Assembly (NCBI GenBank): GCA_030323885.1
Contig: CM059199.1
Location: 74,992,781-75,056,780 of the forward strand
Length of the DNA stretch: 64,000 bases
Reading direction: 5' to 3'
DNA from: Branchipolynoe longqiensis
Taxonomy: Eukaryota; Annelida; Polychaeta; Phyllodocida; Polynoidae
Position 1 is the stretch's first letter. Each line of letters begins with the position of its first letter. The notes beneath the pieces are model-generated. The model did no database searches. It saw only the letters and a list, made by a program, of their open reading frames with translations, and was not told the origin of the DNA. The translations under genes were made by a program, and so were the position numbers. Below, one piece after another: positions 53,560 to 63,148 of this stretch.

Positions 53560-54556
53560 GCTTGTTGGAGACCGGGGCCATCTCTTGGATGCTCCGAGAG
53601 CGTGGCTTCTTCAGCCTGGTCTATGTCGACGATTTTGTCGGCTGTGAGGCCTCATACCTGGACGCGATGCGGGCCTTCGACGCACTGCGTGACATCTGTG
53701 CTCCACTCGGACGGGCCCTCGCCCCCGACAAGTGATGCCCCCCCCCCCCCGCCATCCGGCTGGTCTGGCTGGGCATACAACTCGACATGGAAGCCATGGT
53801 GCTCCGCATCCCCGATGACAAGCTCGGCGAGGTCCTGGCGGACTGCGAGCTCTGGATGGCCGCCCCACCCTGACGCGGAAGGCCCTCCAGAAGCTCGTCG
53901 GACGACTGGCGCACATCAGCACATGCATCCCTTCCGCCCAGAAGTTCATGTGCAAGATCCTCGCCAGCCTACGCGCCTCCCCGCTCTCCGGACGAGCCGA
54001 CGTCGACCCCGACCTACGGCGCGACGTCCAGTCGTTTCGCGACTACGCGAGGAGAGGGAACGGTGTCTTCCTCCTTCCGCCCCTCGTCCGCCCCCGCTGG
54101 GTCATCGAATGTGACTCATGCATGACCGGCGGCGGCGCATTCTCCTGAGACTTCTGCTACTCGGAGGGCTACAGCGACACCATGATCATGGCCTTCCCCA
54201 CGATCCACGAGCTCAAGGCCGTCAACCTCGGGATGGCAGTGAAGACACTCGGACCCCCTGCCCCGGGTGGCTGCGAGCTCGTGGTGAACACGGACAATGC
54301 GGCATCGGCCCTCGCCCTCGAGTCCGGCCGCGCCTCCGACCCGACCCTCGGTGCGTGCGTCCGAGAACTGTGGCTGGCGGCGGCCCTGGGCTCCTTCACA
54401 ATCGTCGTCCACCACAAGCCGGGCGTCGAGCTGGTACTGGCGGATGCTCTCAGCCGGGCCCACTCCTCCCGGGCCGCCCTCCAAATAGTGCGGGATCATT
54501 GTCGGAATCTGGGTCTGGGTCGAATAAGAGTCTCGCACTCCCCGGAGCTGCTCTAA
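53560..54556 (+). pseudogene. DIRS reverse transcriptase (part) and RNase H, broken
   Basis: It starts with F-S-L-V-Y-V-D-D-F-V-G, RT motif C, at about 53614-53646. A TGA near 53735 and a C-run (about 53742-53755) break the frame before W-L-G-I-Q-L, and another shift follows near 53872. RNase H: W-V-I-E-C-D-S, a TGA at 54146-54148, then H-E-L-K-A-V, V-N-T-D-N-A-A-S and L-A-D-A-L-S-R, so all four acidic residues remain. The first RT half is missing. The stop at 54554-54556 ends the frame and the recombinase begins about 60 bases later. Confidence 0.8.
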
Positions 54557-54613
54557 CCATCTATAACTCTCTCTTCCTCGACAGATTACGATCCTCGGGA
54601 GCACGCCCACCTC

Positions 54614-55592
54614 ATGACCCTGCACGCGGCCGCCCTCGCCCCCGGGACCTGGAGGAAACGAACCCGCCACGCGAGGAGGTACCTCAAATTTATGCTGGAG
54701 CGGGGCGTCGACCACCTCCGCCCCCTCCCCTACGACGTGGGCCAGTTCATCGCCCAACTCCACCGCCAGCTGCCCTCCCCTGCCTCGGTCTCCAATATGA
54801 TCTCGGGCCCACGCGACCCCCGCCCCCTTTGACGCCCCCGTCGTGGCCCGCGTCCACCGGGGTGGGGAGAGGCTCTTCGCCGCCCCGATCAAGAGGGCCC
54901 TCGCCATCACCCCTGCCATGATGCCCATCATCTACAACCACATGAGGTCCCTCGGCCACCCTGGGGTTGCCCCTTGGGCCGCAGTCGTCCTCGCTTATTT
55001 CACCTTCTTGAGGCAGTCCAACCTCCTCTCGCCCTCCCACGTCCCGTGGGGCGGTCGACACACCCTCCGCCGCGATGACGTCCGGCGCGCCCCGGGGGGC
55101 CTCAGGGACATGGTGTCCTGCTCCAAGACTATCCGCTCCGCCGCTCAGGCGGTGTCCCTGTATGTGCACGCCCTCCCCAGATCACCCCTGTGGCCGGTCC
55201 GGGCCTGGGACCGGGCAGTCGCCCTCCTCCCGGCCTCGGGGGATGCGCCGGCCTTCCTAGTTCGGAAGAACACCGCCCTCACACCGCACGACGTCATGCC
55301 CCTGATCCGCGCCGCATTCGAGGCGGCCGGGATCCCTGAAGCCACAAGATACACCCTGCACGGCCTGCGCCGGGGCGTGGCCCAGGCCTGCACTTCCAGG
55401 GGCGTTGATCTGTCGGCCATAATGGCCCAGGGGACCTGGGAGTCCGATGCCGTCCACGCCTACTTGCCCAGGCAGGTGACGGCGGTCGCCCCGAGAGCCT
55501 TAGCCTTGTGTTTTGGGTCGGCTCCCGGGCCTACCTCCTCAGGCTCCCAGGTCCCCCATACACCATCCTCAGACATTGATCAGGTTGATTAA
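54614..55592 (+). pseudogene. DIRS tyrosine recombinase, one frameshift
   Basis: The core-binding part reads A-P-G-T-W-R-K-R-T (54640 onwards) to about 54830. A frameshift near 54820 leads to an open frame of 250 codons with the whole catalytic domain: F-L-R-Q-S-N-L-L (Arg), L-H-G-L-R-R-G-V-A-Q (His-x-x-Arg), G-T-W-E-S-D-A-V-H-A-Y (Trp, Tyr). The frame ends inside direct repeat B1. Apart from the frameshift the enzyme keeps every catalytic residue, so this is the best preserved recombinase in the window. Confidence 0.85.
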
Positions 55593-55891
55593 GTGACATT
55601 TTACCTCGACTCAGATTGTTAAACGTGGTTGATCCGGCGGGGAAAGCCCGGGACGCCCCCTTTCCCGCGCACGCGCTCCTCCTCCCCCCCATCTCCCCTC
55701 TGACCTGCATTCGGGCTCCAGCAAGACACCGAGCTTGTTCTTCCACACCCACCCACCCTCTTTTTTACTGCCACTACGTGGGGGTCGGCTCCCGGGCCTA
55801 CCTCCTCAGGCTCCCAGGTCCCCCATACACCATCCTCAGACATTGATCAGGTTGATTAAGTGACATTTTACCTCGACTCAGATTGTTAAAC
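55516..55891 (+). repeat. Identical 109-bp split direct repeats (B1 and B2) with A2 spacer
   Basis: ggtcggctcccgggcctacc to tcgactcagattgttaaac occurs at 55516-55624 and 55783-55891 with no difference seen. The 158-bp spacer is the expected A2. Identity suggests recent replication or gene conversion. Confidence 0.9.
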
Positions 55892-55979
55892 CTTTGACTT
55901 GTACCACCATGTTTATCCGAAATAAAACCCCTCCCTTTTCCTCCCACGCCTGTCTCGGTCTTCCTCTCTCCGGATCAAC

Positions 55980-56640
55980 TCCTGTGTATATGAAAGGTGG
56001 TAGCATCAGACAGAGTGTCTGGGTACCTGCCCAAGAGAGAGTGTGTCTCACTCAAGAGTCAGGAGTAGAGTGTTTCTGCCCAGTGTGTCTGGAGCAGTGT
56101 CTATAATAATCAATATCAAAGTGAGGCTAGTGTGGTCAGGTGGGAAAGGGGTGCAGGGGACCTCCCACATCCAGCCAATCAGGCACCCTGCACAGCCTGG
56201 GAGGCGATGCCCCCCCCCCCCCCACCCGGGCAGCGGTCACCCAACCCAGCTGCAGGTGGTGTACATAATGTATGCAGTATGGCTGGTGTGCTGGCCCATC
56301 GGCCCTGTGGTAACAGGTAGTTGCAGACATTTACAATAAATATATATTAAAATTGTCCTTTTCCTCCACTTGCATCCTTTCTGGTGCATAGAGGGAACAT
56401 TTCACCAAACATTAACTGTCTCTTATATAGGAACATCTCATCATAATCTCGGGCACTATTTATTAACATATATCTCCCATAGTTTAACATGTCACACAGC
56501 GAGTGGCACCCATTGCTTTTCTTATTACATAACCTTGGTCCCCACTCCGTCGCCCGAGGATAATAATGCGCTCTGCCAATATATAATTCCGAACCGAAAC
56601 TCCGTATATTTTTACATGCTGTTGTAACTGTTGGTAGAAA
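55980..56640 (-). repeat. LTR and repeat C, inverted copy of 38590-39120
   Basis: On the minus strand 56640-56340 matches 38650-38930, and 56335-56125 matches the first part of the LTR at 38935 (gtctgcaactacc, ccacctgcagctggg). The distal LTR part is replaced by agagtgtgtct-type short repeats at 55995-56110. So it is a truncated LTR element inserted beside the DIRS terminus. Confidence 0.6.
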
Positions 56641-57300
56641 ATATTTAGCAGAATTGAATCCAAGTATAGAAATGTCTGTAAAGTAGAAGAAATAGTAAAA
56701 ATCCAGATATAGTTTATTACTACGCTCCCCCCCCCATACTCTCCATACTGCTCTGTATATGACCAAATATTGCATTTATATCTATGTACCTTTTCGTACG
56801 TCACATGGGGGTTCCTACCTTTATTATAACCAAATTATAGATAAGTATTCATATTTCTGTGCATATGGTAGCATTTTTAGCTTTCCCCTAACCGTATGTC
56901 TCCCGGGTGCCCAGCTCACCATGTGTTTCCCCTCCTCACCCCTGTGTGAGACCGTTCCGTTATGCTCAGTCGCCTCTCCTAGTGTTAAACTAATGGACAC
57001 ATCAGACTCAGGTTTCTATTCGCACCCCGCTTGCCGCATGCCGCACCAATCGCTACATGGACCGATCGGAAAAACGCATTCGCATTCGCATACCGCGTGT
57101 AAGGAATGTAGCTCATAGGCTTCAAGGCATTTCAATTTTTTGTCGCATTCGCATACCGCTTACCGCGTGTAAGGAATGCGCCCTTCATTCGGCCATCCCG
57201 TCTGGTTAGCAGAGGAAGTTTCTCAGTGTGTCAGAAACTGTTAAAAAATAATAAAGGTCAATCTCGTTGAGCTTGGCCTAGTTTCACCCCCGTGAGGAAC
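56640..57300. repeat. Unclassified, with duplicated cgcattcgcataccgc motif
   Basis: cattcgcataccgcgtgtaa ggaatg lies near 57085-57110, and a variant with an extra ttaccgc near 57142-57180. Such Cpg-rich motifs are found at the ends of DNA transposons, but no complete element is defined. Confidence 0.35.
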
Positions 57301-57464
57301 CGCGGTAGAATAGTTCCTATGCCCCCCCCCCCCTCCCCACCCCCCTTGCAGATCATAAAACGTGACAAATGGGGCGACTCGTTGGCCGTGAGTCGCGCCT
57401 TGTGTCGGTGGAGGAAGGGATCGTGGTGCATGAGGTCTGCAAGATAGGTTTGAGTACCACGCTA

Positions 57465-57650
57465 CATGACAGTATCTTGGCTGAGCCTGTTTGTTAATGG
57501 CAGCAATGTAGGTTCGAGTAATGCTCTAGACAGGCAGTTGGGGAAGCCCGAATATCAGTATCTTGGCTGAGCGTGTTTGTTAATGGCAGCAATGTGGGTT
57601 CGAGAACTGCTCTACCTGACAATACCTTGGCTGAGTCTGCTTACTTTTCT
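57465..57650 (+). repeat. Tandem duplication running into the exon 6 splice acceptor
   Basis: tatcttggctgagcctgttt recurs at 57472, 57562 (tatcttggctgagcgtgttt) and 57623 (taccttggctgagtctgctt). The third copy continues into the pyrimidine tract acttttctccag of UGT exon 6, so the array has duplicated intron sequence next to a functional splice site. Confidence 0.7.
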
Positions 57651-57654
57651 CCAG

Positions 57655-57764
57655 GATTTCGCCTCTCTGTTCGCCGCGGCTGGGGACGCTGGAGTGATCA
57701 TCGTGCCTTCGGATCTTACCTCAACCTGAGGGTAATCCCCGCGCTGGAGTCTGCAGTCCTCCAG
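57655..57764 (+). pseudogene. UGT exon 6: start of the UDP-sugar domain, frameshifted
   Basis: Acceptor cttttctccag, donor cag/gtgaga at 57765. Phase 0 reading gives D-F-A-S-L-F-A-A-A-G-D-A-G-V-I-I-V; then a one-base shift is needed to read F-G-S-Y-L-N-L-R and I-P-A-L-E-S-A-V-L-Q. The G-x-V-x-V-S-F-G-S strand is the first one of the C-terminal UDP-binding domain. The indel lies within gtgccttcgga. With the shift the exon ends in phase 0, in step with exon 7. Confidence 0.75.
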
Positions 57765-58115
57765 GTGAGAGATAACGCCTGGTCCCCTAGCCTTAGTCAC
57801 TGGTGGCACCACTTCGGCGGTTTCAGTGGCTGCACTGAATCACCATTAAAGCTGCATAATCCGATATGTACACTCATCCAGTGCGACTGACACTGGTCAA
57901 CATCCGGGGGAGGTGAGCTGGGCGAGATGGTGCCACCGGTAAAGTGTTGTAACTTATGGAGGATAACAATAATAATGATAAGTAATATTCCCTTCCGTAT
58001 CTTTATACTCACATAATACGTTCATTGAGTCCTTATAACAATGCTTACCTCATAGTCATAGACATTGACATGATGGGAATGCTTGCACCCATAGGGCCTG
58101 GCACATCTTCCACAG

Positions 58116-58203
58116 ACCGTCATCTATCGGGCCAACCACTCGGTGCCAGACACGCCCCCTAACGTCGTGGTAAGGAATCACCTCCCACAGAATGACCTAT
58201 TTG
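58116..58203 (+). CDS. UGT exon 7: first half of the UGT signature
   Basis: Acceptor cttccacag, donor ttg/gtaagt at 58204. Its 29 codons read V-I-Y-R-A-N-H-S-V-P, N-V-V-V-R-N-H-L-P-Q-N-D-L-F-G. L-P-Q-N-D-L-L-G is the opening of the UGT signature that binds the UDP-sugar; the next codons (H-P...H-C-G) would be on the next exon. The frame is intact, phase 0 in and phase 1 out. The Ty3 element sits 100 bases downstream, in the intron. Confidence 0.78.
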
Positions 58204-58204
58204 G

Positions 58205-58307
58205 TAAGTAAGTCTTAAAGATGCATAGTCCGATGAAAACATCAAATTTTCAAAACCAACGCAATTATTTTAATTTTATTCTATACATCTATCTAACTTA
58301 GATACTG
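58205..58307 (-). repeat. Dispersed repeat B, left half, interrupted by the Ty3 element
   Basis: gcatagtccgatgaaaacat to ctaacttagatactg is continued at 63264 (tactggtgcacttattaata), so a repeat B copy was split by the Ty3 insertion. Confidence 0.8.
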
Positions 58308-58421
58308 TGATGTATGTGATTATCCGAACACCCCCACCGCATTACCTGTATGACGTCACAAGGATCCCTTCCAAATAAACAGTTACGTTACAGGACTCAC
58401 GGTGTTAACACGTCTTTTACA
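58308..58421 (+). repeat. Ty3 5' LTR (114 bp)
   Basis: Ends tgatgtatgtg and tcttttaca. It has a CRE-like tgacgtca at 58351-58358 and aataaa at 58374-58379, so promoter and polyadenylation signals are packed in 114 bp. Confidence 0.9.
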
Positions 58422-58454
58422 TGGTGTCAGATTTTACGGGTTAATCTGTTCGAC

Positions 58455-61400
58455 ATGGCGCTCACTGGATTAAAACCACCGGGGCCGTTAAATTTAGACG
58501 AGAAAATGGCTATAAATTGGCGAACATGGTATCAAGCTTTTGAGATATACTCGACAGCTGCTGGAGTATCAAGTAAGTCGGAAAAGGTGCAGTGCTGCGT
58601 GTTCCTGCATGTGGCAGGCACTGAGGCCCAAAAGATCTACAGGACGTTTGACTTTGATCCTGCAGACAAGGACAAAATAACACCGTTAATTGCCGCTTTC
58701 ACCAAATATTGCGAGGGCAAGACCAATATAACAGTTGTCAGGTACAAATTTAATTCGTTTGATCAAGCGGGCGAGAACATGGACTCGTACATACGTGAAT
58801 TAAAATATCGAGTACAGTATTGTTGCTATGGAACATTGGAAGCATCTTTATTATGTGATCGCATTGTCTGTGGAGTTAAGGACGATAACCTCAGGGATAA
58901 GTTATTACAGTCCCCTACATTGTCATTGGAGGAATGCATCCAGATGTGTCGGTTGAGTGAGATTAAAGCAGCACAAGTAACCACAAACGGAGATAGTCAG
59001 GTCGATGTGGTTGATTCAAATTACGTCAAAAGAGGGTTTCAAAAGCGTGTGTCTCCTTGGATACGGTCATCAACAAGTCGGGATCACCGTAGTTCTACCA
59101 TAGCAACTACACGTTGTGGTCAATGTGGATACCAACATCAACAAGGTAACTGCTCTGCTAGAGGGAAAGAGTGCTCAGGATGCCACAAAATTGGGCATTT
59201 TGTGAAAGTGTGTCGACAACAGAAGAGACGGCAACAATATGCCCCTGTTCATGAACTTAATGTAGACCCAGATTACAGAGAGGAACAGCACGTAACCGAT
59301 CGAGTAGTTGAAGACGACTGCGATTTGTTTGTGGGGACTCTAGACCGTGACGATGTGGATAACAATAACTTATGGTATGCCACCTTCGTCGTTGCTGATC
59401 AAGACGTGTCTTTTAAATTAGACACTGGCTCGGAGGCCAACATCCTACCACTACATGTCTACCGTCAAATAACAAGTGCTACATTATCCCCTTCGAGGTG
59501 CCAGCTGGTGACTTATGGAGGTCACCGAATCAAGCCTAACGGGGAAACTACATTGATGCTCAATGGAAATGAAATGAAATTCCAAGTGACAGATGCCGGG
59601 AGTGCCATTCTAGGTAAACGGGCCTGTGTAACGTTAGGCCTGTTAACACGCCTAGACACCATCGATGCTGTACAAACTGACATAGATGCACAAACACTGG
59701 TAAAGACTTACTCTGACGTTTTTAAAGGTTTAGGTTTAATCAAAGTAAATGCACAAATATATGTTGATGAAAATGTAATGCCTGTCATAGATCCCCCACG
59801 CAGGGTGCCCATATCAATTGTTGATGATGTTAAAAAAGAGTTACACCGAATGGTGGAGTTAGGTGTAATTGTGAAGCAGGTAGAACCAACCCCATGGGTG
59901 AATTCCATAACAATTGTGAGAAAACCTGGTAAACTCAGGATTTGCCTTGACCCTACTAAGTTAAACAAAGCAATATTACGGGGACCGTACCCCGTAAGGA
60001 CTGTTGAAGAAGTAGTCGCACAAATACAGGGAGCTAATTATTTTTCGGTATTAGATGCAAACAGCGGATACTGGCAGATACAATTAGATTCCGATAGCTC
60101 CAAATTGTGTACTTTTAATACCCCATGGGGGAGGTATCGCTATACCCGTTTACCATTTGGGATAAAAACAGCAGGGGATGTATTCATCCAAGAAATGAAT
60201 AGTATATTAGTAGATCTGCCTGGTGTTCATGTAATTTCTGACGACATTCTAATACATGGTGTAAGCATAGCAGAGCTTAACTTGCGTTTGGAAGCAGTCT
60301 TGAAACGTGCAAGAGAAGTAAACCTAAAGTTAAACCCTAAAAAATCTAAAATTTGCAAAAGTAGCGTAAACTATGTAGGCCATTTACTCACTTCTAGCGG
60401 CCTAAAACCAAATACAGAGAGGGTCCAAGCAATAATAGATATGCCGCATCCAAAAGATAAAGCAGGAGTTCAGCGTTTCCTAGGCATGGTCGGGTATGTT
60501 AGTAAGTTTATTCCAAACATGGCAAATATTACAAAACCACTGCGAACTGTTATTCAAAAGAGTGTGGCGTGGCACTGGGAGGCTGAGCAAGATGAATCAT
60601 TTAATAAATTGAAGAATCTTTTGAGTGAGGCCCCAGTTCTCAGATATTTTGATAGAAAAGAGAAAATTATAATCCAAGTTGATGCTTCTAAATATGGGTT
60701 GGGGGCAACCCTCTTTCAAAAGGACTTACCTGTAGCAATGGCCTCAAAGGCATTAGATAAAACACAAATCGGTTACGCGGTTATTGAGAAGGAACTATTA
60801 GCCATATGTTTCGGATGCAGGAAGTTTCATCAATACATTTATGGTAATGACGTGACGATCCAAACGGATCATAAGCCCCTCGTAGCTATTATGCTTAAAC
60901 CTATACATCAATTATCGGCTAGGATGCAGAGAATGCGCATGAGTCTCCAAAATTATGACATCACGGTCACATACTTAAAAGGATCAAACTTGTTCTTTGC
61001 AGATACCTTGTCACGTGCCCATACATCCAGTATAAATCCAAACGACCTATTTGATTGTGACATTTCGGTGGCTGCAGTAGATATAGGTATGGATATTATC
61101 CAGCGAGTTAAAGAGGGCACCCATTTGGATCCAACACTGCAGAAAATTAAATGTTTGACATTGGCAGGATGGCCGGATACACACACAAATGTAGGCCATG
61201 ACGTAAAACCATTTTATACATTTAGACATGAGATCACAGTATATGATGGGTTGTTGTTGAAAGGAGCTCAAATAATTATTCCCAAATTGTTACAACCGTA
61301 TATATTAGATACATTACACGAGTCACACTTAGGCATAGTTAAATGTAAGCAACTGGCTAGGGATAACGTTTTTTGGCCAGGTTTAGGTAGACAGTTAGAA

Positions 61401-62348
61401 GATAAAATTTCTAGATGTAGTATATGCCAGGAATTCAGAAATGTACAGGCTAAAGAACCATTAATAAGTCATTCGATACAAGACATACCGTTTCACAAAG
61501 TCGGTATTGACTTATTTCATGTTAACAATAAAAATTACTTATTAATAGTAGACTACTATTCTAAATTCCATGACATAATTGAATTGCTACAAATGTCTAG
61601 TCAATCGGTCATTGATGCATTACGGCAAACATTTGCAAGATACGGAATACCTAAGTATGTAGTTTCAGATAATGGACCACAGTTTTATAGTGAAGAATAT
61701 AAAAAATTCTCTTCAAATTATGGTTTCATGCCTATATACACAAGTCCGATGCATGCTGAAAGCAACGGGCAGGTCGAGAGATATGTACAGACAATCAAGA
61801 AGATAATAAAAAAATGTGTTACAGATAATCGTGACATACAAATAGCGCTTCTAAACTACAGAAACACTACACTAGATGGCGTTGGCGCATCCCCGGCACA
61901 GTTATTGATGTCGCGCAGTTTGAGGACTAAAGTGCCTATTTTGGAACGTAACCTTAAAGCAAAACCGGTACCATCCAAATTACTTCAACTTAAACATAAT
62001 CAAAATGTGCAGAAGTTATACATCAACAGACACGCAGGTAAGGTTCTCCCAGCATTAAACATAGGTGACAAAGTCAGATACCGAAATCATAAAAATGAAT
62101 GGGAACGGGGACGCATTGTAAACACGAATGATGGACAAATAAGACAGTACGAAGTGTTAAATAAACGCCAAAATGTATTACGGCGTAACAGAAAGTTTTT
62201 ATTCAAATGTCCAGATTATAAATTAACTCATGAGCCAAATCTACAGGACATAATTCATAACAGAAATTCACATGTTATAGGCAAGTCATTAACTTATAAA
62301 ACAAGATACGGAAGGGTATCTAAACCTCCTACCCGTTTTGGAATATAA
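58455..62348 (+). CDS. Ty3/Gypsy gag-pol polyprotein
   Basis: The start is set at the ATG 58455; the frame is also open to an ATG within the LTR (58350), which is unlikely to be used. 1297 codons, no break. Order: gag with a helical capsid part; a C-x2-C-x4-H-x4-C zinc knuckle at about residue 240; aspartic protease with D-T-G-S at about 323; reverse transcriptase with the motif A Asp at about 534 and I-S-D-D at about 596 (Ser where Tyr or Ile-x is more usual); RNase H from V-D-A-S at about 742; integrase with an H-x3-H...C-x2-C zinc finger and the triad D1019, D1072, E1108 (D-D-35-E); C-terminal R-Y-R-N-H region, no chromodomain seen. Gag and pol share one frame, so their ratio would be set by processing or partial products. 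The locus looks competent, but expression is unknown. Confidence 0.92.
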   Translation: MALTGLKPPGPLNLDEKMAINWRTWYQAFEIYSTAAGVSSKSEKVQCCVFLHVAGTEAQKIYRTFDFDPADKDKITPLIAAFTKYCEGKTNITVVRYKFNSFDQAGENMDSYIRELKYRVQYCCYGTLEASLLCDRIVCGVKDDNLRDKLLQSPTLSLEECIQMCRLSEIKAAQVTTNGDSQVDVVDSNYVKRGFQKRVSPWIRSSTSRDHRSSTIATTRCGQCGYQHQQGNCSARGKECSGCHKIGHFVKVCRQQKRRQQYAPVHELNVDPDYREEQHVTDRVVEDDCDLFVGTLDRDDVDNNNLWYATFVVADQDVSFKLDTGSEANILPLHVYRQITSATLSPSRCQLVTYGGHRIKPNGETTLMLNGNEMKFQVTDAGSAILGKRACVTLGLLTRLDTIDAVQTDIDAQTLVKTYSDVFKGLGLIKVNAQIYVDENVMPVIDPPRRVPISIVDDVKKELHRMVELGVIVKQVEPTPWVNSITIVRKPGKLRICLDPTKLNKAILRGPYPVRTVEEVVAQIQGANYFSVLDANSGYWQIQLDSDSSKLCTFNTPWGRYRYTRLPFGIKTAGDVFIQEMNSILVDLPGVHVISDDILIHGVSIAELNLRLEAVLKRAREVNLKLNPKKSKICKSSVNYVGHLLTSSGLKPNTERVQAIIDMPHPKDKAGVQRFLGMVGYVSKFIPNMANITKPLRTVIQKSVAWHWEAEQDESFNKLKNLLSEAPVLRYFDRKEKIIIQVDASKYGLGATLFQKDLPVAMASKALDKTQIGYAVIEKELLAICFGCRKFHQYIYGNDVTIQTDHKPLVAIMLKPIHQLSARMQRMRMSLQNYDITVTYLKGSNLFFADTLSRAHTSSINPNDLFDCDISVAAVDIGMDIIQRVKEGTHLDPTLQKIKCLTLAGWPDTHTNVGHDVKPFYTFRHEITVYDGLLLKGAQIIIPKLLQPYILDTLHESHLGIVKCKQLARDNVFWPGLGRQLEDKISRCSICQEFRNVQAKEPLISHSIQDIPFHKVGIDLFHVNNKNYLLIVDYYSKFHDIIELLQMSSQSVIDALRQTFARYGIPKYVVSDNGPQFYSEEYKKFSSNYGFMPIYTSPMHAESNGQVERYVQTIKKIIKKCVTDNRDIQIALLNYRNTTLDGVGASPAQLLMSRSLRTKVPILERNLKAKPVPSKLLQLKHNQNVQKLYINRHAGKVLPALNIGDKVRYRNHKNEWERGRIVNTNDGQIRQYEVLNKRQNVLRRNRKFLFKCPDYKLTHEPNLQDIIHNRNSHVIGKSLTYKTRYGRVSKPPTRFGI

Positions 62349-63148
62349 AAGAAGAAACAGTACAGTCATACTAACATATCGCCTCAACATACTCATCATA
62401 AGATGTCTATTTGGTCCTGTAGAGATTCGCTTGTTTATAATAATTACACATAAGACTTATTATGGCAATCAACTAAATACAAATAACGTAGACCGATTAA
62501 GTAATGGCAAACAATGAATGCACGTAATACGTTCTGTGTTTAAGAAATAACGTTATACCCTCACTGCGTACACCGGTGTTTTAGCGTAAATAAGTCAAAA
62601 TAGATTACATGTCAAGCATGTTATCAAGTAAGATCTTAAGGCATTCATACCTTGTTAATAGCCACTAAGAGTATTCAATAATAGTTCAGCTCATTAAACA
62701 CCATAAATTGCTTTGCACATTGTAATAAACAAATGGAAGTTCATAATTGTACAATGCCCGTATTTCAATATGTATGTCATAATGTTAAAGCATATCGAAT
62801 AAGTTACAGTTTAAACAGGTCGTCCTGTTTCTAGCATTTAGTGGCATAAATATGCAGTGCATTAATAAATAGATGCATTGCAAAATTAATGTTCACTATG
62901 AGATAGTCTTGATTTGTATCATGTTGGTAACACATTGTAGGCCAATTACTGTATGCACGTCCTATCGTCACAGAACCGTGTAATATGTATGCATAGTATA
63001 AAATAGGGAGATATTGCATCAAGAAAGTTGTGTATGCATGTATATAAGGGACATTGTTTATAAGATACCATTTGGTCATACAAATGATAGTGTACATAAA
63101 AACGTATGAAGAGAGTTCTGGTTATCAACTGTTCAAAAGGGGAAGATG
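62349..63148 (+). other. Ty3 3' untranslated region and polypurine tract
   Basis: 0.8 kb of AT-rich sequence without a frame on the plus strand, ending in gttcaaaaggggaagatg. It is long compared with the LTR. An envelope-like gene could have been here but nothing is left of one. Confidence 0.6.

Larger units (their letters stand above)
53560..55980 (+). mobile_element. GC-rich DIRS-type element, 5'-truncated
   Basis: It begins inside the RT (just before the Y-V-D-D box), continues with RNase H and tyrosine recombinase and ends in split direct repeats: a 109-bp block at 55516-55624 and, without a difference, at 55783-55891, separated by a spacer starting gtggttgatccggcggggaa. aataaaac at about 55920 resembles the end of the 7.4-kb element. 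It is far more GC-rich than its surroundings and differs in sequence from the 28-kb element, so it is a separate family. It lies in UGT intron 5, same strand. Confidence 0.82.
41477..58203 (+). pseudogene. UDP-glucuronosyltransferase (UGT) gene, seven exons seen, probably decayed and 3'-incomplete
   Basis: Seven collinear plus-strand exons together resemble a UGT, an ER membrane enzyme that transfers a sugar from UDP-glucuronate or UDP-glucose to small lipophilic molecules. In order they are: signal peptide, N-terminal acceptor domain, linker, then the start of the C-terminal UDP-sugar domain (F-G-S strand and L-P-Q-N-D-L-F-G of the UGT signature). Most borders are phase 0. The rest of the signature, the transmembrane anchor and the cytosolic tail are not in the window. 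Exon 4 has a frameshift and a TAG, and exon 6 has a frameshift, so it is either a pseudogene or suffers assembly errors. Introns are inflated by a GGA-rich minisatellite, SINEs, a 1.4-kb minisatellite and two DIRS elements. A Ty3 element lies beyond exon 7. Confidence 0.72.

Noticed and set aside
55619..55846. Frames over the DIRS direct repeats
   Set aside because: They cross repeat B1, the spacer and B2 on both strands without relation to the recombinase frame.
56347..56775. 142-codon minus-strand frame in repeat C
   Set aside because: The corresponding frame in the other copy (38.6-38.9 kb) is not kept, so it is repeat sequence rather than a gene.
62831..63128. Envelope-like frame in the Ty3 3' region
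   Set aside because: Only short minus-strand frames exist; no plus-strand frame, signal peptide or membrane anchor.
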